In this document: positions 1 through 11,555 of the stretch, piece by piece
Numbering within the stretch: position 1 is the first letter of the stretch
Layout of the letters: each line of letters starts with the position of its first letter
Origin: Limnanthes douglasii subsp. nivea
Taxonomy: Eukaryota; Streptophyta; Magnoliopsida; Brassicales; Limnanthaceae
Assembly: GCA_036936605.1 (NCBI GenBank)
Contig: JAUPFV010000005.1
Coordinates: 1,291,670 to 1,355,669, forward strand
Direction: 5' to 3'
Length of the DNA: 64,000 nt
The notes under the pieces: model-generated
What the model saw: only the letters and a program-made list of their open reading frames with translations
Database searches by the model: none
Told to the model about the DNA's origin: nothing
Made by a program: the position numbers and the translations under genes

Positions 1-2617
1 AGGAGAATATGATCAGAGAAATCACTCACGCTGAAATTAAATCGGCCCTTTTTAGTATTGATAGCGATAAGTCTTCTGGCCCGGACGATTATAATTCTAG
101 CTTTTTCAAATCCACGTGGAACATTGTGGGTTCGGACATCTGCAAGGGAGTCCAAGAGTTCTTCCTCTCTGGAACCTTGTCCGACTCTTGGAATGCAACC
201 TCTATCGCCCTAATCCCTAAAATTGATTCTCCTTCTGCGCCATCGGATTACAGACCCATCGCTCTTTGCAATGTTGTCTATAAAATTATCTTGAAAATTC
301 TGGCTAATAGAATCAAAGTATCTTTTCCTTACCTGGTCGATCCCTCTCAGCCGGCTTTCGTTCGGGGAAGAAGCATATCCGATAACATCCTCCTCTCTCA
401 GGAGCTTCTTAAAGGCTATAACAAAAATGGTAGAGGAAAAAGGGTTGCCCTTAAAATTGATATAATGAAAGCCTTTGACAATGTTCGATGGCACCTCATT
501 TTAGACATTTTAGTGGCAATGCAATTCCCCGAGAAGATGATCACCTGGATTATCAAATGCATTTCTTCCCCGTCTTACTCTATAATTATCAACGGTGACC
601 TTCAGGGAAATTTCAAAGGGAAAAAAGGTCTCAGACAGGGGGACCCTCTCTCCCCTTTCCTCTGCGTACTTGTTATGCAAGTACTCTCAGGCATTCTCAA
701 AGAGAAAAGTAAAGATGGGAATTTCCGCTTCCACTGGAAATATCATAGGCAGGAAATTATTAATCTCTGCTTTGCAGATGATCTTATGATTTTCTGTCAT
801 GGCGACCCCCTATCTCTCAATCTCATTAAGGATGCTCTAGAAGAGTTCTACTTCCTCTCTGGTCTCAAAGTTAATCCTTTGAAAAGTCACATTTTCTTTT
901 ATGGAATTGACCAATCCCTCCAGTCAAACCGTCTTTCTATCATGAATTTCCCTGAAGGTACCCTTCCTGTAAAGTATCTCGGGGTTCCTCTCATTACGGG
1001 AAGACTTTCCCACTCGGACTATCGTCCCCTTCTGGACATAATTTCTTCCCGAATATATTCTTGGACTACTAAGCATCTCTCCTATGCAGGTAGACTCCAA
1101 ATAATCAAATCGGTCATGTTCGCAAGACAGGTGTACTGGTCTTCGATTTTTATCCTTCCTTCTAGGATAATTAAGGAGTTAACCCAACATCTCGATGCTT
1201 CCTATGGTCTGGTACGTCAACGAAGATTCATGGGGCAAAAGTAGCATGGTCTACCGTATCCACTCCCTATAAAGAGGGCGGCCTTGGGATTCTGGATTTA
1301 AAAACCTGGAATCAGGCGGCTGTCCTAAAACATCTCTGGTCTATTGTTAGTAATAAGAATTATTCAATTTGGTGTGAATGGATTCGATCTGAAAAGATAA
1401 AAAATAAAAGTTTTTGGGAAATAACTATAGGCTCCTCATCCTCTTGGATTTGGAGGAAAATTCTCCGGCTGCGGCCTGTGGCCCGTAAGCTGTACAGAGT
1501 AGCTATCGGGAATGGTTTGAACACTTCTTTTTTGCATGACCCTTGGATTCTCTCCTCTCCGCTCTCAATTCACTATGGAGAGGACATAATTAGAGATTCC
1601 AGATTAGGGAACAATCTTAAAGTCTCCGACATTATCTGCAATGGCGAATGGAAGTGGCCTGCCAACCTGAGATTGGCGAGTGCCAGAAGTCGACACCATC
1701 TGATCGAAATCCACAAGATTATTCTTACCCTTCCCCATCCTAACACCTTAGTGAGGGATGTTCCTTATTGGACGGTAAAGGCAGGATGCAACATCTTCAC
1801 AATAAAGGACACGTACAATGCTCTTCGTAAGCCTGACCCAAAGAAGGGATGGGCGGGGTTAGTATGGAATAAATTCAATATTCCGCGACATTCCTTCATA
1901 TCTTGGTTGGAAATTAAGGGCAAGCTTGTCACCAAAGACAAGCTTCGAAGTTGGGGCTATAATATCCCAGCCGAATGCCCTCTTTGTCTCTCTGAACCCG
2001 AAACTATATCTCATATCCTCTTTGAATGTAGTTTCTCTCAGAGCATTTTGTCCTTTTTGAGTAACAAATTTGGATTTCCTTATCACTCTTTGGGTTGGCA
2101 AACTTGGATTGTTGAGGCTTCAAAATGGTCAAATTCTAAAAACCTTTGTATTTGGCGCACTTGCTTCAATGCGGTTATATACCACATATGGAAAGAGAGG
2201 AATTCAAGAATTTTTGGATCCTCTCCGGCCCAAGCCTCATCAATATATTCCCAGATCTTATCGGATCTCCGATTCAGATTTCTTGGATCCAAGATCAGGT
2301 GGCCAACTTAAAGGCCCTTGTAATCTAACTTATTATTTATGTTTATTTTTGTCACAGGTATTCTTAGTCTGGTCTGGAGCGTGGTTATCGGACTGGAGCG
2401 TGATTATCGGACGGGATGATTAAGGATTCTCCTCTCAACTACCCCAACCACCTAGTCGGGTTACATTATTAGCTTCTATTTCCGTTTGAGAACTTTCTAA
2501 CGGATCTCTCTACGACGACATCCTTTTGATATGTTTGTTGTTGTATTCCAAGGGGTCCTACCCTATGATTATGTATGAACCTTTCTAATTAATTTAAGTT
2601 TTCATTCACCAAAAAAA
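1..2617 (+). mobile_element. LINE-A: L1-type non-LTR retrotransposon, 5' end cut by window edge
   Basis: The 3' part of a plant L1-type LINE. It contains the ORF2 reverse transcriptase and C-terminal region, then about 300 bp of 3' UTR ending in a short A-run at 2610-2617. No LTRs are present, and the A-tail at the end of a reverse transcriptase ORF is the usual LINE architecture. The 5' half (ORF1 and endonuclease) lies outside the window. Only one frameshift interrupts about 2.3 kb of coding frame, so this copy is much younger than the other LINEs here. LINE-D at 55 kb has a closely similar RT and is probably the same family. Confidence 0.93.
9..2311 (+). pseudogene. LINE-A ORF2: reverse transcriptase with C-terminal zinc-binding (zf-RVT) region
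   Basis: Copies LINE RNA into DNA at the target site. The frame from 9 carries RT motifs in order: ALIPKIDSPSAPSDYRPIAL (about residues 65-85), LKIDIMKAFDNV (about 150), GLRQGDPLSPFL (about 208) and the catalytic CFADDLMIF (about 255). Near 1200 a single-base frameshift moves the frame. The new frame then stays open from about 1207 to 2311 and encodes the thumb and the zf-RVT block, with C-P-L-C ... H-I-L-F-E-C around 1975-2030 and a C-terminal VIYHIWKERN motif. The annotated start at 9 is arbitrary because the protein begins upstream of the window. A single frameshift with no other stop suggests a recent insertion. Confidence 0.92.
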
Positions 2618-2740
2618 CATTCTAAAAGTCATGTAGACGTTTAGAAAGAAATATTGTAAATTATAAAGAAAAATGTTATAAAAATAGTAATTTGATATTG
2701 TCAATAATTTTTTAGATTGTATAGTGTCTTATATAGCCAC

Positions 2741-3540
2741 GGTGGTTAGTTATCGGTATGGGTTTTGTTGGAACCGGATCGGGCTGCTAAATTTATCGGT
2801 TTGAATTGTTCGAACACTTAAGCTTTCAGATTTATATTTTGGAATCGGACTGGACCGTTAAGTTTTAATTAGGTTCGGTCCAGTTTGATCCCGTTTCGAC
2901 CCGTTTCGGTTTCGACGATCCACTTAAAAAAATTAATTTAATAAAAAAATTATTTTCAATTCTTTAACTTAAATAAATAACATAAAAATTAAATTCTAGA
3001 AATTAATATTTGATTTTTAATAAAAAAAGTAATTAACTATTAATTCTAGGAATATAATGTATACTAAATAAATAATAATAATAAACTAATCAGTTTTAAC
3101 GGTTTTATTGGTTCGAATCGGTTCTACCGGTTTATCGATTTTATCGGTTCAATTCTTTATCAGTTCTATCGGTTTACCGGTTTTATCGATTCGGTTCCTA
3201 ATCGGTTATATCGGTTTATCGATTTTTTCGGTTCAATTCCTTATCAGTTCTATCGGTTTACCGGTTTTATTGATTCGGTTCCTAATCGGTTCTATAGGTT
3301 TATCGATTTTTTCGGTTTGGAACTTTATGGGTTCAATTTCTTATCAGTTCTATCGGTTTACCAGTTTTATCGATTTGGTTCCTAAACGGTTCTTTCGGTT
3401 TATCGGTTTGGTTCCGAACTGGTTTTATTGTTTCGGTTTCTTATCGGTTTCGATTTTTAAGATGAAACCGCGAACCGGACCATTCAAGTTCGAACCGGTT
3501 CTTATCGGTTCGGTTCCGATCTGCTTCGGTTTCTCCTAAT
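2741..3540. repeat. Imperfect 'cggtt' repeat field, possible remnant of a non-autonomous DNA transposon
   Basis: A stretch dominated by variants of cggtt, ccggtt and tcggtttatcgatt. Between 3108 and 3430 a longer unit recurs: 'ttatcagttctatcggttt' starts at 3158, 3241 and 3341, so the period is about 83-100 bp. The 143-codon open frame at 3108-3539 is a by-product of this repetition (recurrent IGLSIFSVQF) and is not a gene. The right end reads 'tattgacatctct', whose complement resembles the AGAGATGTCA ends of some plant hAT-type MITEs, but I could not find a matching left end. The SINE at 3551 abuts it directly. Confidence 0.6.
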
Positions 3541-3550
3541 ATTGACATCT

Positions 3551-3760
3551 CTTTTTTTCGGGAAAGAACCCACAGCCGCTACTCAGAGTGTAATGAGTGC
3601 GCACAGTGTAAACCCTCAGTCTGACGCGATAGCCTGCAAACCAACGCCAGAAGGTAAACCACACAAGGTGACAGGCTCAACCGAGAAAACGTATGTAGAA
3701 ACACTCGAACTCATGAACTTTGACCACAAGCATGCTATACTCAACCAACTTGGCTACCCC
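3551..3760 (-). mobile_element. tRNA-derived SINE, copy 1 (apparently full length)
   Basis: On the minus strand the 5' end has pol III promoter boxes: an A box 'tagccaagttgg' (3745-3756) and a B box 'gagttcgagtg' (3702-3712). A body follows, and it ends in a short A-run (ttttttt on the plus strand at 3552-3558). The same body recurs on the plus strand at 49175-49358, including the string 'ggtttaccttctggcgttgg'. Two dispersed copies with pol III boxes and a common tail are what a SINE family shows. The open frames crossing it (3542-3793, and 49203-49625 in the other copy) are chance ORFs. Target-site duplications are not clear. Confidence 0.88.
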
Positions 3761-4671
3761 TTGAAGGCGAACATTGATAGCTTTAATGGGTGAAATCTTG
3801 GGTTTATATGGTTAAACCCATTTTTGGCTATTCCACTCTACCTATTTATTAGACTAACCTTATTTATGGTTTATTGCACACAATACATTTAGTGTTACAT
3901 ATTTGTTGCACGTACTTTACAAGACAAGTAAAGGTCTGAATTAGCCTAATATTTCTCTGGCCGACCCACGGTTCCGATAAATCCATCCCGTATAAATAGT
4001 CCATGATCCTTGCGAAAAAAATATGGGGAGAACTAGCTTCGAGGCAATTCAGAATGCGGCCCAACTTGTAGGGTAGCTAATGTGTGGGTGGAGACTTCAA
4101 CCAGTTTTACTCTTCAAATTACGCCTTACCTAGTAAGAGTTTGAAAAGGTGGTCAGGTAGTCTAGCAGTAATTTAAGCTGTGTGCGTCACGCATGGTTTA
4201 CCAATGTATATATGTCATGAGAAAATTTGGTCTGTAACCGAGCCCTTATCATGATGTTGTGTGAGTCAGTAGTAAAGCGACCTGTCCTCTTCCCAGCACA
4301 AGTATCCGTTGGAGACTGAGGGGAAAACTCGGTGACCTTTTCACTCTGGGTATGGCTATATATACCCAATTCCGGCTTAAATATATCCAAAATCCTCCTT
4401 TGACTTTAGTTTGACTTTTTTGACTAAATTACCCTCGACAAGTCAATTAATCTCGAAATGCTCATTAAGTAAAAAACTACTAAGTGTATCCTAAGTATAC
4501 CCAATTCACCAAATAACCTATTTCGCTATCTATACCCAAACAAACACTCTTCTTTAGTGAATTTATCATCCAAATAGTCTAGTTTTCTTAAAATCATTAA
4601 AACCAAGTTCAAACTTCAAATACAATCAAGAACATTTCAACCTCATTCTAAAGAAATACATTAAATCGATC
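3761..4671. other. No gene recognised; probable 5' flank of the MULE
   Basis: About 0.9 kb without a supportable gene. The short open frames on the minus strand (3864-4064, 4187-4390) have no recognisable motif. The stretch 4345-4530 contains repeated 'tatacccaa' strings (near 4355, 4497 and 4532) just upstream of the MULE start and could be the element's subterminal region. I could not find matching terminal inverted repeats on the other side. Confidence 0.5.
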
Positions 4672-4828
4672 ATGACTCACCCATGGATTAGCGTGGAGGA
4701 GTTGATGTCGTCGGAGAAAAGAGATGATGAAATGTCACCCGAAAAGGAGTTAGAATCGCCGGAGAAGCAGCCACTGTCGCCGGAGAAGCAAAAACGGTCG
4801 CCGGAAAAGGTAGCAATTGGCCCGGTAT

Positions 4829-4960
4829 CCTCAGCACCATCGGTTCCTGGCCATGGAACCGGTGGTGCGTAGGTCACGCAGGACCGGTTCTGGGCTTGAA
4901 ACCGGCCGTGCGTGACCTACGCACCACCGGTTCCATGGCCAGGAACTGATGGTGCTGAGG
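4829..4960. repeat. Large near-perfect palindrome (52-bp arms, 28-bp spacer)
   Basis: Left arm 4829-4880 and right arm 4909-4960 are reverse complements over 52 bp with one mismatch (cggttcc against cagttcc). The core includes 'accggtggtgcgtaggtcac'. The spacer 4881-4908 itself contains a short ccggtt/aaccgg palindrome. The left arm overlaps the end of the MULE first ORF. Transcribed RNA could fold into a long hairpin. Confidence 0.95.
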
Positions 4961-4990
4961 CCTCAGTCTGGTCGGTACTGAGGCCTCAGT

Positions 4991-5089
4991 ACCACCGGTT
5001 CTGTGGCCTTGAACCGGTGGTAGACGGGGCCTAGTCCGCTCGGTTCTGAGGCCCCTTCACCAACGGTTCAAGGCCACAGAACCGGTGGT
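4991..5089. repeat. Second inverted repeat next to the 4.9-kb palindrome
   Basis: 4991-5020 and 5060-5089 are reverse complements over 30 bp with one mismatch ('accaccggttctgtggcctt' at the start of the left arm). Each arm is itself nearly palindromic (accaccggtt ... aaccggtgg). With the 4829-4960 palindrome this makes a compact block of interlocking inverted repeats made of the same 'accggtggt' word. Confidence 0.9.
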
Positions 5090-6963
5090 GCACCTGCTCG
5101 TGTACGGCCGGTTCTAGGCCTCTTAACCTTTTGGTTCACCCAAAGTTTCCGAAAAAATCAAGGTTTTTTTTTCCTTTTTAATTATACCTGATTGCTTATT
5201 GTGATTTGTTGCTGTGTAACAGGGGACAGATGTCGCCCATGGGACTGAGGAAGCTTCCGCTACTGACTACAGTCATTTCTTCTTTACTACTGAGTTCTAT
5301 ACACACGACACGTTGATTATATGGGTTACGAAGACAGGAAAACTCCATGGTATGGTTATCAACATAAGTCAGCGCGACAAAGTAAAGTCTACATGAACGA
5401 AAAAGATTGACTGCCCATTTCAGCTTCTTGGGTTAATGGTGGAACCAGATCAATGGAAGTTAGAAGTGAAATGTGGTATTCATAACCACGAGAGTTCAAA
5501 ACAGCTAGACGGTCATTCTTTTGTTGGCCGTTTGAATGATGAAGAGATGGAATATGTTGAACGAGCGACCTACATTGGTACTAACCCCAGAGATATACTG
5601 AATGGTGTTAAGAAGCTAAACGAAGATAATGTTTCTTCTATGCGCACCATCTCCAATGCACCACAGAAAAGTAGGGTTTTAAAGAAGGCGGGTAGGTCAC
5701 AACTCTAGTTCTTGTTGGGGGAGCTTAAGCCATATAATTATTATGAATGGCATAAATCTGGTGAACACGATGGACAAGTCATTACAGATATGTTTTTCGC
5801 CTATCCAGTCAGTGTTGACCTTTTGCGGACATTTCCAACAGTTTGGATCATGGATAGTACGTATAAAGTCATACGATATGGTATGCCATTGTTTGAGATA
5901 GTGGGTGTGACGTGTACCGGATTGACTTTCTGTGCTGCATTTGCCTTCATGTCAGGTGAGAAGTTAAACAACTTCAAATGGGTGTTAGAGTGTTTGAAGT
6001 CGTTGATTTCCGTTCACGGAATTGAAGAACCTCGTGTCATCCTGACCGACAGAGATTTAACGCTGATGAACCCCATAGAAGTGGTATTCCCAGAGACAAC
6101 GCATATGTTATGCCGATGACACATAGCACAGAATGTTCAGGGGCAAACGAGAAAATACTTCCCCGAGAAAAATGATCATTTGAAATTTGTGTATGCTTGG
6201 AAGAAGATTGTGTATGCAGCATCAGAGATTGAATTTGATCACGCCCGACGAGACATGCTATTGGAGTACAAAGACTACCCTCTTGCAATTGAATACACTG
6301 AAAAACCGTGGCTCGATAAATACACGAACAAATTCGTTGTTTGGAAGACGAACAACAACTTGCATTTGGGACATTTCACGACTAACCGCGTCGAGAGTGC
6401 TCATTCTAACCTAAAGCGTTACCTACGTACAAGCAAATTAAACTTTGAGTTATTTTAGGGGAGGGTTCATTCGCTAGTCGAAATCCAACATGCTGCCATT
6501 AGGTCGTCGTTCGAGAAGAGTCGTTACATAGCGCTGCATAAGTTCGCGGACAAACTTTTTAATGAAATTCGAGGTAAGGTTTCCCACATGGTGTTAGAAC
6601 TATTTTTCGACAAAGTAGAGAAGGCCGAAGATAGCAAGATGATCGCTATTGAAGATGGGTCAGATGTTAAACACAATGACATCTGTATATGCGCTATAAA
6701 ATCTACCCTTGGTATACCTTGCTATCACAAGGTCCGCAAGTGGCGTAAAAACGGAAAAGCTGCATCGTTAGAAGCGTTTCACACCCACTTTCTAGTTTAT
6801 TTCTTCTTCATCTCGAGCTTGTTTCCATTCCGTTGATTTAGTCATTTGAATATAACTATGCTTCATTATCTTTGTCGATACTTACACCTGCAAGAAGTAA
6901 ACAATATTGGTCAAGGAATCCTTTCCAGAAGTTAGTAACAGTTAACATGTTAAGTGTTTAATC

Positions 6964-8079
6964 TTAGATAGCCAGTTTCAATGCTTTCCAGGAGAATAAT
7001 AGCCTTAAGAGGTGTTGGGCTATTAGAAAGGAGGAAAAAACAATCAAATTTGTTTTTAATGGTGTGCTTGGCCACCAGTCCGCCGCAAAATTTTGTTCTC
7101 TAACTATATTCCTTATAACCACAGCAGAGGAAATAAAACTCCTACAACATTTAGTAACTGATTCTAAGTACCAAAGATAAGAGTCAAAGCCCAACATGTT
7201 AAATAATACCACCAAGTCAATTTTTATATCAACTTTTCTATAATTATTTTGTTTCCAATAAATTAGATCATCTAATAGAGATCTAGTCTCTGCTACTAGA
7301 GGAGAGTATTTCCCTAATGTTATTACTTTGGAAATTATCATACTACTATCAGGATTCCTAAGGACAAATCTAGAACTAGATTCTCCATTCAAGAGAGAAG
7401 CACTATCACAATTCAACTTTAATGTACCTAATGATAAGGGGTGCCATTTGACGTATGTAGTCTTGATCTGTTTTTTCAAATGATTGAAACAATACAGTTT
7501 TGTAGTTACATTCAGGTCACCAGACCAATTTTTATAACTAATACATCATGAATTATCTAACATATTAACAAAATATATAACACTGTTAACGATGGATTTA
7601 GAATTGTAACTTATGTTGTCATGTTTACTTTTATTTCTAAACTTCCAGATTGGCCATATAATAAGGGTTGGAATAATAGTCCTAATATGGATATGTTTGG
7701 CAGATGAGGAGAACCAATTATGCACAACATGTTTAATAGTCATGTGTTTACTTAACATTATATTAAACAGATCAGAAAAATATAGCCAAGCATGCCAAGA
7801 ATTTAAACATGAAACAAACAAATGATCTATTGATTCACTAATTAGGCAGTTTAAACATTTAGAAGGGAGATTAAATCCTTTCTTTTGAAGGACTCAGTGC
7901 ACTGAAATTAATCCATTTAAGACTTTCCAAGTAATAAAAGAGCATTTCTTAGGAGAAATGTTATTCCAGATTCTTTTACAGATTATAGTTTTTTTATGTT
8001 TGGCCCTTATATCATCCCAATTGGCTTTTAATGAGAACCTCCCGTCTAGAGAAGGTATCCAAATTTCTTTGTCTTCCAT
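6964..8079 (-). pseudogene. LINE-B ORF2 C-terminus: zf-RVT and RNase H-like domain
   Basis: Minus-strand open segments at 7894-8079 (KRIWNNISPKKCSFITWKVL, the zf-RVT entry), 7546-7821 and 6964-7479. The last has the plant LINE RNase H-like pattern: KLNCDSASL near its start, then AETRSLLDDL and DLVVLFNML. In active relatives this domain degrades RNA in the RNA/DNA hybrid. The three pieces lie in different frames, so at least two frameshifts separate them. Confidence 0.82.
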
Positions 8080-8299
8080 GTTTGGATGAATTGAAATCTT
8101 TAAGATCTTGTCAGTATGGTGTTGAAGAACATTTTTTCTGAGTTTAAGTATATTCCAGTTATTGGTTTGCCAAAAATGTTTAATTTAACACTTTTGTAAC
8201 AAAGATTGTTATTATTTACGGTTAGATTGATTAAAGGTATATTGTTATGCCATTTATGAGCCCAAAAATCAATGTATCCATTACCAGGGATCCAATGAA

Positions 8300-9760
8300 T
8301 GAGGTGTTAAGCTGTATCTCTAGGATTGAGTAACGTTTTCCAAACTTTTAATACATTTTGTTTCTTTTGTGTTTGTAGGGGATGGATTTCAGGACAATAT
8401 ATAAAATGTAATAAGTTGGTCCAGAGTGAATTGTTAGTTATAAATAAAAGCCAGAGTTTATATGAAATAGCTTTCTGAGTATCGTTAAGACTTCTTATAT
8501 TTAAGCCGTTTTCATCGGAAGGTTTACAAAGATTATTCCATTGAGACCATATTATTGTTTTCTTCTCTTCTTTGTATCCCCATAAAAAATTATTTATTAT
8601 TACATTTATTTTGGCAATTACATTGTTAGGGAGAGTTATACTTTGCATGCGATAAGCACGGATTTCAAGTAGTAGTAATTTGATTAAAATCAGTCTACCA
8701 CCAAACGAGAGATTAATTGGGTTCCAATCTGTAATTTTACTTCTAACTTTATCTATAAGATTCTGAAAATAAATTAGATTATGTTTATTATCCATTTGTA
8801 TGCCTAAGTATCTAAAGGTAATAGGCTTATGTTTAAAACCAATGTTTGTCTCAATAACATTAATCTTATTCCTGTCAATTTGTTTTGAAGTTATATAAGT
8901 TGTTTTCTCTTTGTTAACTTACTGTTCAAAGATAGATTGATAGATTTCTAGGAATTTACTGATTTGTTTAAGGCTACCCATTGAACCATTGGTGAATATA
9001 ATTATATCGTCAGCGAATGCTAGACAGTGAATTTTAATTCTGCCCCTAGACTTATAATGCATGGAAGGTTGTTTGTTAATTAACAATTTCATTCTTCTTA
9101 TTAATAAATCTTCTGAAATGATAAACAAGTAAGGAGATATAGAATCTTCTTGCCTAATACCATTGGAAGAAGGAAAATATCCTAAAGAATGGCCATTAAT
9201 GATAATAGAATAGTTGATGTTTTCCAATTATTTTTATGTATTAGACTAATAAAATGATCATTGAAACCATGGGTTGTAAGAATTTGATAGATGAATTTGA
9301 AATTCAATCTATCAAATGCTTTAGACATATCTAAATTAATAATCATGTTTCCTCCTCTGGTCTTTCTATCAAGGTCATGAAGTAATTCATGGGTTATTAG
9401 TATGTTATCCTAAATATGTCTACCTTCTACATAGGCCCCTTGTTAAATTGAAATGATTTTAGGAAGGATTTCGCTCAATCTAGTGTTAATGATCTTGGAT
9501 AGTATTTTGTTGAATACTATGCAGAGACTGATTGGCCTATATTCTTGCCAATTCTTAGGTGCGACAGTTTTAGGTAATAACCATAATGTAGTAGCAAAAT
9601 GCCTTGAGGTAATAAGCATAATGTAGTAACAAAAGTTGAAATAATCTTTGGTAGCTTCAAACACATCATATTTAATGATTGGCCAACATCATAAGTAGAA
9701 TCTGGAGTTGAATCCATCAACCCTAGAGACACTACATGGATGGAGGTCAGATATTGCAAA
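8300..9760 (-). pseudogene. LINE-B reverse transcriptase, fragmented
   Basis: RT motifs on the minus strand in order: KNWQEYRPISLCIVFNKILS (9443-9664), the region around 9350-9230 with readable but shifted motif 3 and 4 sequence, NGIRQEDSISPYLF followed by the catalytic CLAFADDIIIF (8919-9227), and the thumb with WNPINLSFGGRLILIKLLL (8307-8795). Usual RT has G-x-RQGDPLSP; here Gly is replaced by Glu (RQED). Different frames and several stops show it is inactive. Confidence 0.88.
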
Positions 9761-10202
9761 TTTTATTTCTTCTATGGATGGAGAACAAGTGAGTTCCTTG
9801 TTTTCAATGTCTGTAATAGTTTTAGGAATGAGTTCCTTTATTAAGTTAACATTAAGATTATTATCATTATTGTTCTATTGACAGGTAAGAAATTTTTTGA
9901 AATATTAAATAGTAGAATCTCCAATTAGGGATTGGCTTCAGTCCAAGTTCCATTTATAATGATTTCATTAATCCTATTAAGCTTCCTCATTCATTTAACA
10001 TAATTCTGGAAAGTTTGAGTATTCTTGTCACCATCTTTCAGCCAGATGGTGGCACCGTTTTGCTGCTAGAAATTTTCTTCACTGGAAAGCAAGGAGAAAT
10101 GAATTGCTCTAGCTTTATTAAGAGTTCGATTATTTTTAGAATTAGGATTATCTTGAAGGGTTCTCACAAAGTTTGACTTCTTCTTCTGCTTTGGAAATAC
10201 TG

Positions 10203-10541
10203 TCAAAAATATTGCCAAAGACCTCTTTCTTCCATTTTTACGCATATTTTTAATCTTTTTAACTTAAGCCAAAATATATATAAGGGATCACCTGTTATTG
10301 CTTCATTCCAATTATTTTTTACTCTCTTCATGAATTCAAGGTGCAAGCACCACATATTTTGGAATTTAAAATTAGCTTTAGGTATAAATGAATTGTTTGA
10401 AACAGATATTACTAAAGGTGAATGATCTGAGCTAGTTCTGGCCAGATGATTCACCTTAGTAATATAAAAAGGTCTCTCCATAGGGAATTATGTAATACCC
10501 TATCTAAGTTATTCCATTTCTTATTGTTTGACCAAGTAATA
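10203..10541 (-). pseudogene. LINE-B endonuclease, C-terminal part
   Basis: The 3' part of the apurinic-type endonuclease that nicks target DNA for LINE insertion. The minus strand reads ITWSNNKKWNNLDRV at the copia junction (10541-10497), followed by the catalytic SDHSPLV motif (near 10415). It is continuous with the N-terminal part at 13560-14050 across the copia insertion. Confidence 0.85.
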
Positions 10542-11038
10542 TGTTGGATATTTTAGTGTAATTGGATTGACTAGTCGACCAATGCAGTCGTAATATATTA
10601 TCGAGCAAGTCGGAGAGTGTGGAGTACACGCTTGTAAGAATATATTATGATTAGTGGGTCCAAGGGGCATCTCCTGGTTGTGGTTAAATTTATTTTAAAT
10701 GATAAGGCTATTGTGAATATTCATGGAAATTTTGAATTTGGAAAATTAATTCAAAATTGAATTTGAATAATTTTGGCCGTTTTTATCATTTAAAATTATA
10801 GCTGTTATTGGACTTAAAACTGTTTTACAGTTTTTGAAATTTGGTTGAATAAATAAGTCTGGTTCTGTTGAAGAAAAAAAATAACAACAACAAAAATCCA
10901 TTCTCGTTGTTCAAAATGCATACGCTCTGATTTTATCCGGTTGAAAATTTTGGAGAACCACCAAAATAATTTCAATCTGAAATTGTTAAAACAAGACTTC
11001 AGAGTTTATCCGGAAATCTCTAAACAAAATTCCCAACA
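10542..11038 (+). repeat. Copia-1 5' LTR
   Basis: 497 bp, TG...CA. Starts 'tgttggatattttagtgtaa' and ends 'aaaattcccaaca'. It differs from the 3' LTR at four sites (for example ggggcat against ggggcgt near 10670, and aagtct against aagtat near 10858). Confidence 0.97.
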
Positions 11039-11267
11039 AAAGATTGAAATTATATGTTCTTGTTTTGCGAAGAGATTTGTACTAAGATGTTATTGTTTTA
11101 GGATTTGTATGAAGATTAAAATCAAACGGTTTTGTTTAACGAGGATTGAAATGAAATGGAAAATCAAAAACAAGTTTGGTTGTCATCTCTTAGAAGATCA
11201 TAACCTAGCAAAGATCGATGATCACCTGCAACAAGTTCGGAATCTGAAAATCATGTCTACATCTTGC

Positions 11268-11555
11268 GATGGTGGAAAATCGATCATTGTCAGCCAAGGT
11301 TTCTTCACCGGAACAACTGCACCGGACATGATGGTCGGGGACGGTGGAAAATCGATCATCGCCTGCAAAGGTGTCTCTACCGGGACAGCTGCACTGGATA
11401 TGGTGTACACTGTTGGTGGAAAGTCAATCACCGACTTCACAGGTGTCTCTGCTGGTACAGCTGCACGGGATATGGTGAACGACGATACTGGAAAGTTGAT
11501 CATCGGCTGAGAAGATATATCTGCTGGTACAGATGCAGCAGACATAGTGGATGTC
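11268..11555. repeat. 72-bp minisatellite, four in-register units, inside Copia-1
   Basis: Units start at 11268, 11340, 11412 and 11484, exactly 72 bp apart. On the plus strand each reads as 24 residues with GGKSI ... GVS.GTAA..DMV; this frame runs on from 10941 and stops at 11510 in the fourth unit. On the minus strand a frame from 11635 to 11222 is open through all four units (AAVPAETP ... IDFPP). I do not recognise either peptide. The older copy of this family at 46-50 kb does not show these units. Confidence 0.93.

Larger units (their letters stand above)
4672..6836 (+). pseudogene. MULE (Mutator-like) transposase, four in-frame stops
   Basis: A mudrA-like transposase. A first ORF at 4672-4872 encodes a Ser-Pro-Glu-Lys repeat (SPEK, five times). 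An acceptor-like 'gtaacag' at 5216-5222 then leads into a frame that stays in register from 5223 to 6836. The frame carries a FAR1-like N-terminal region with the signature VKCGIHNHES (5470s). The MULE DDE core has D in WIMDSTYK (codon 5853), D in ILTDRDL (codon 6048) and probable E in TNRVESAHS (codon 6393). A SWIM-type zinc finger, C-x-C ... PCYH, lies at 6690-6728. Stops interrupt at 5394 (TGA), 5709 (TAG), 6117 (TGA, where the family has Trp before HIAQ) and 6456 (TAG, probable Trp). There is no frameshift. The link between the first ORF and the main exon is inferred. The C-terminus after 6780 may lack an exon. Confidence 0.9.

Noticed and set aside
3108..3539. 143-codon plus-strand ORF with repeated IGLSIFSVQF
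   Set aside because: It is a translation of the imperfect cggtt repeat field; the periodicity is nucleotide-level and no protein family is suggested.
3864..4390. Small minus-strand ORFs upstream of the MULE
   Set aside because: No motif, short, and no second evidence such as splice sites or repetition elsewhere in the window.
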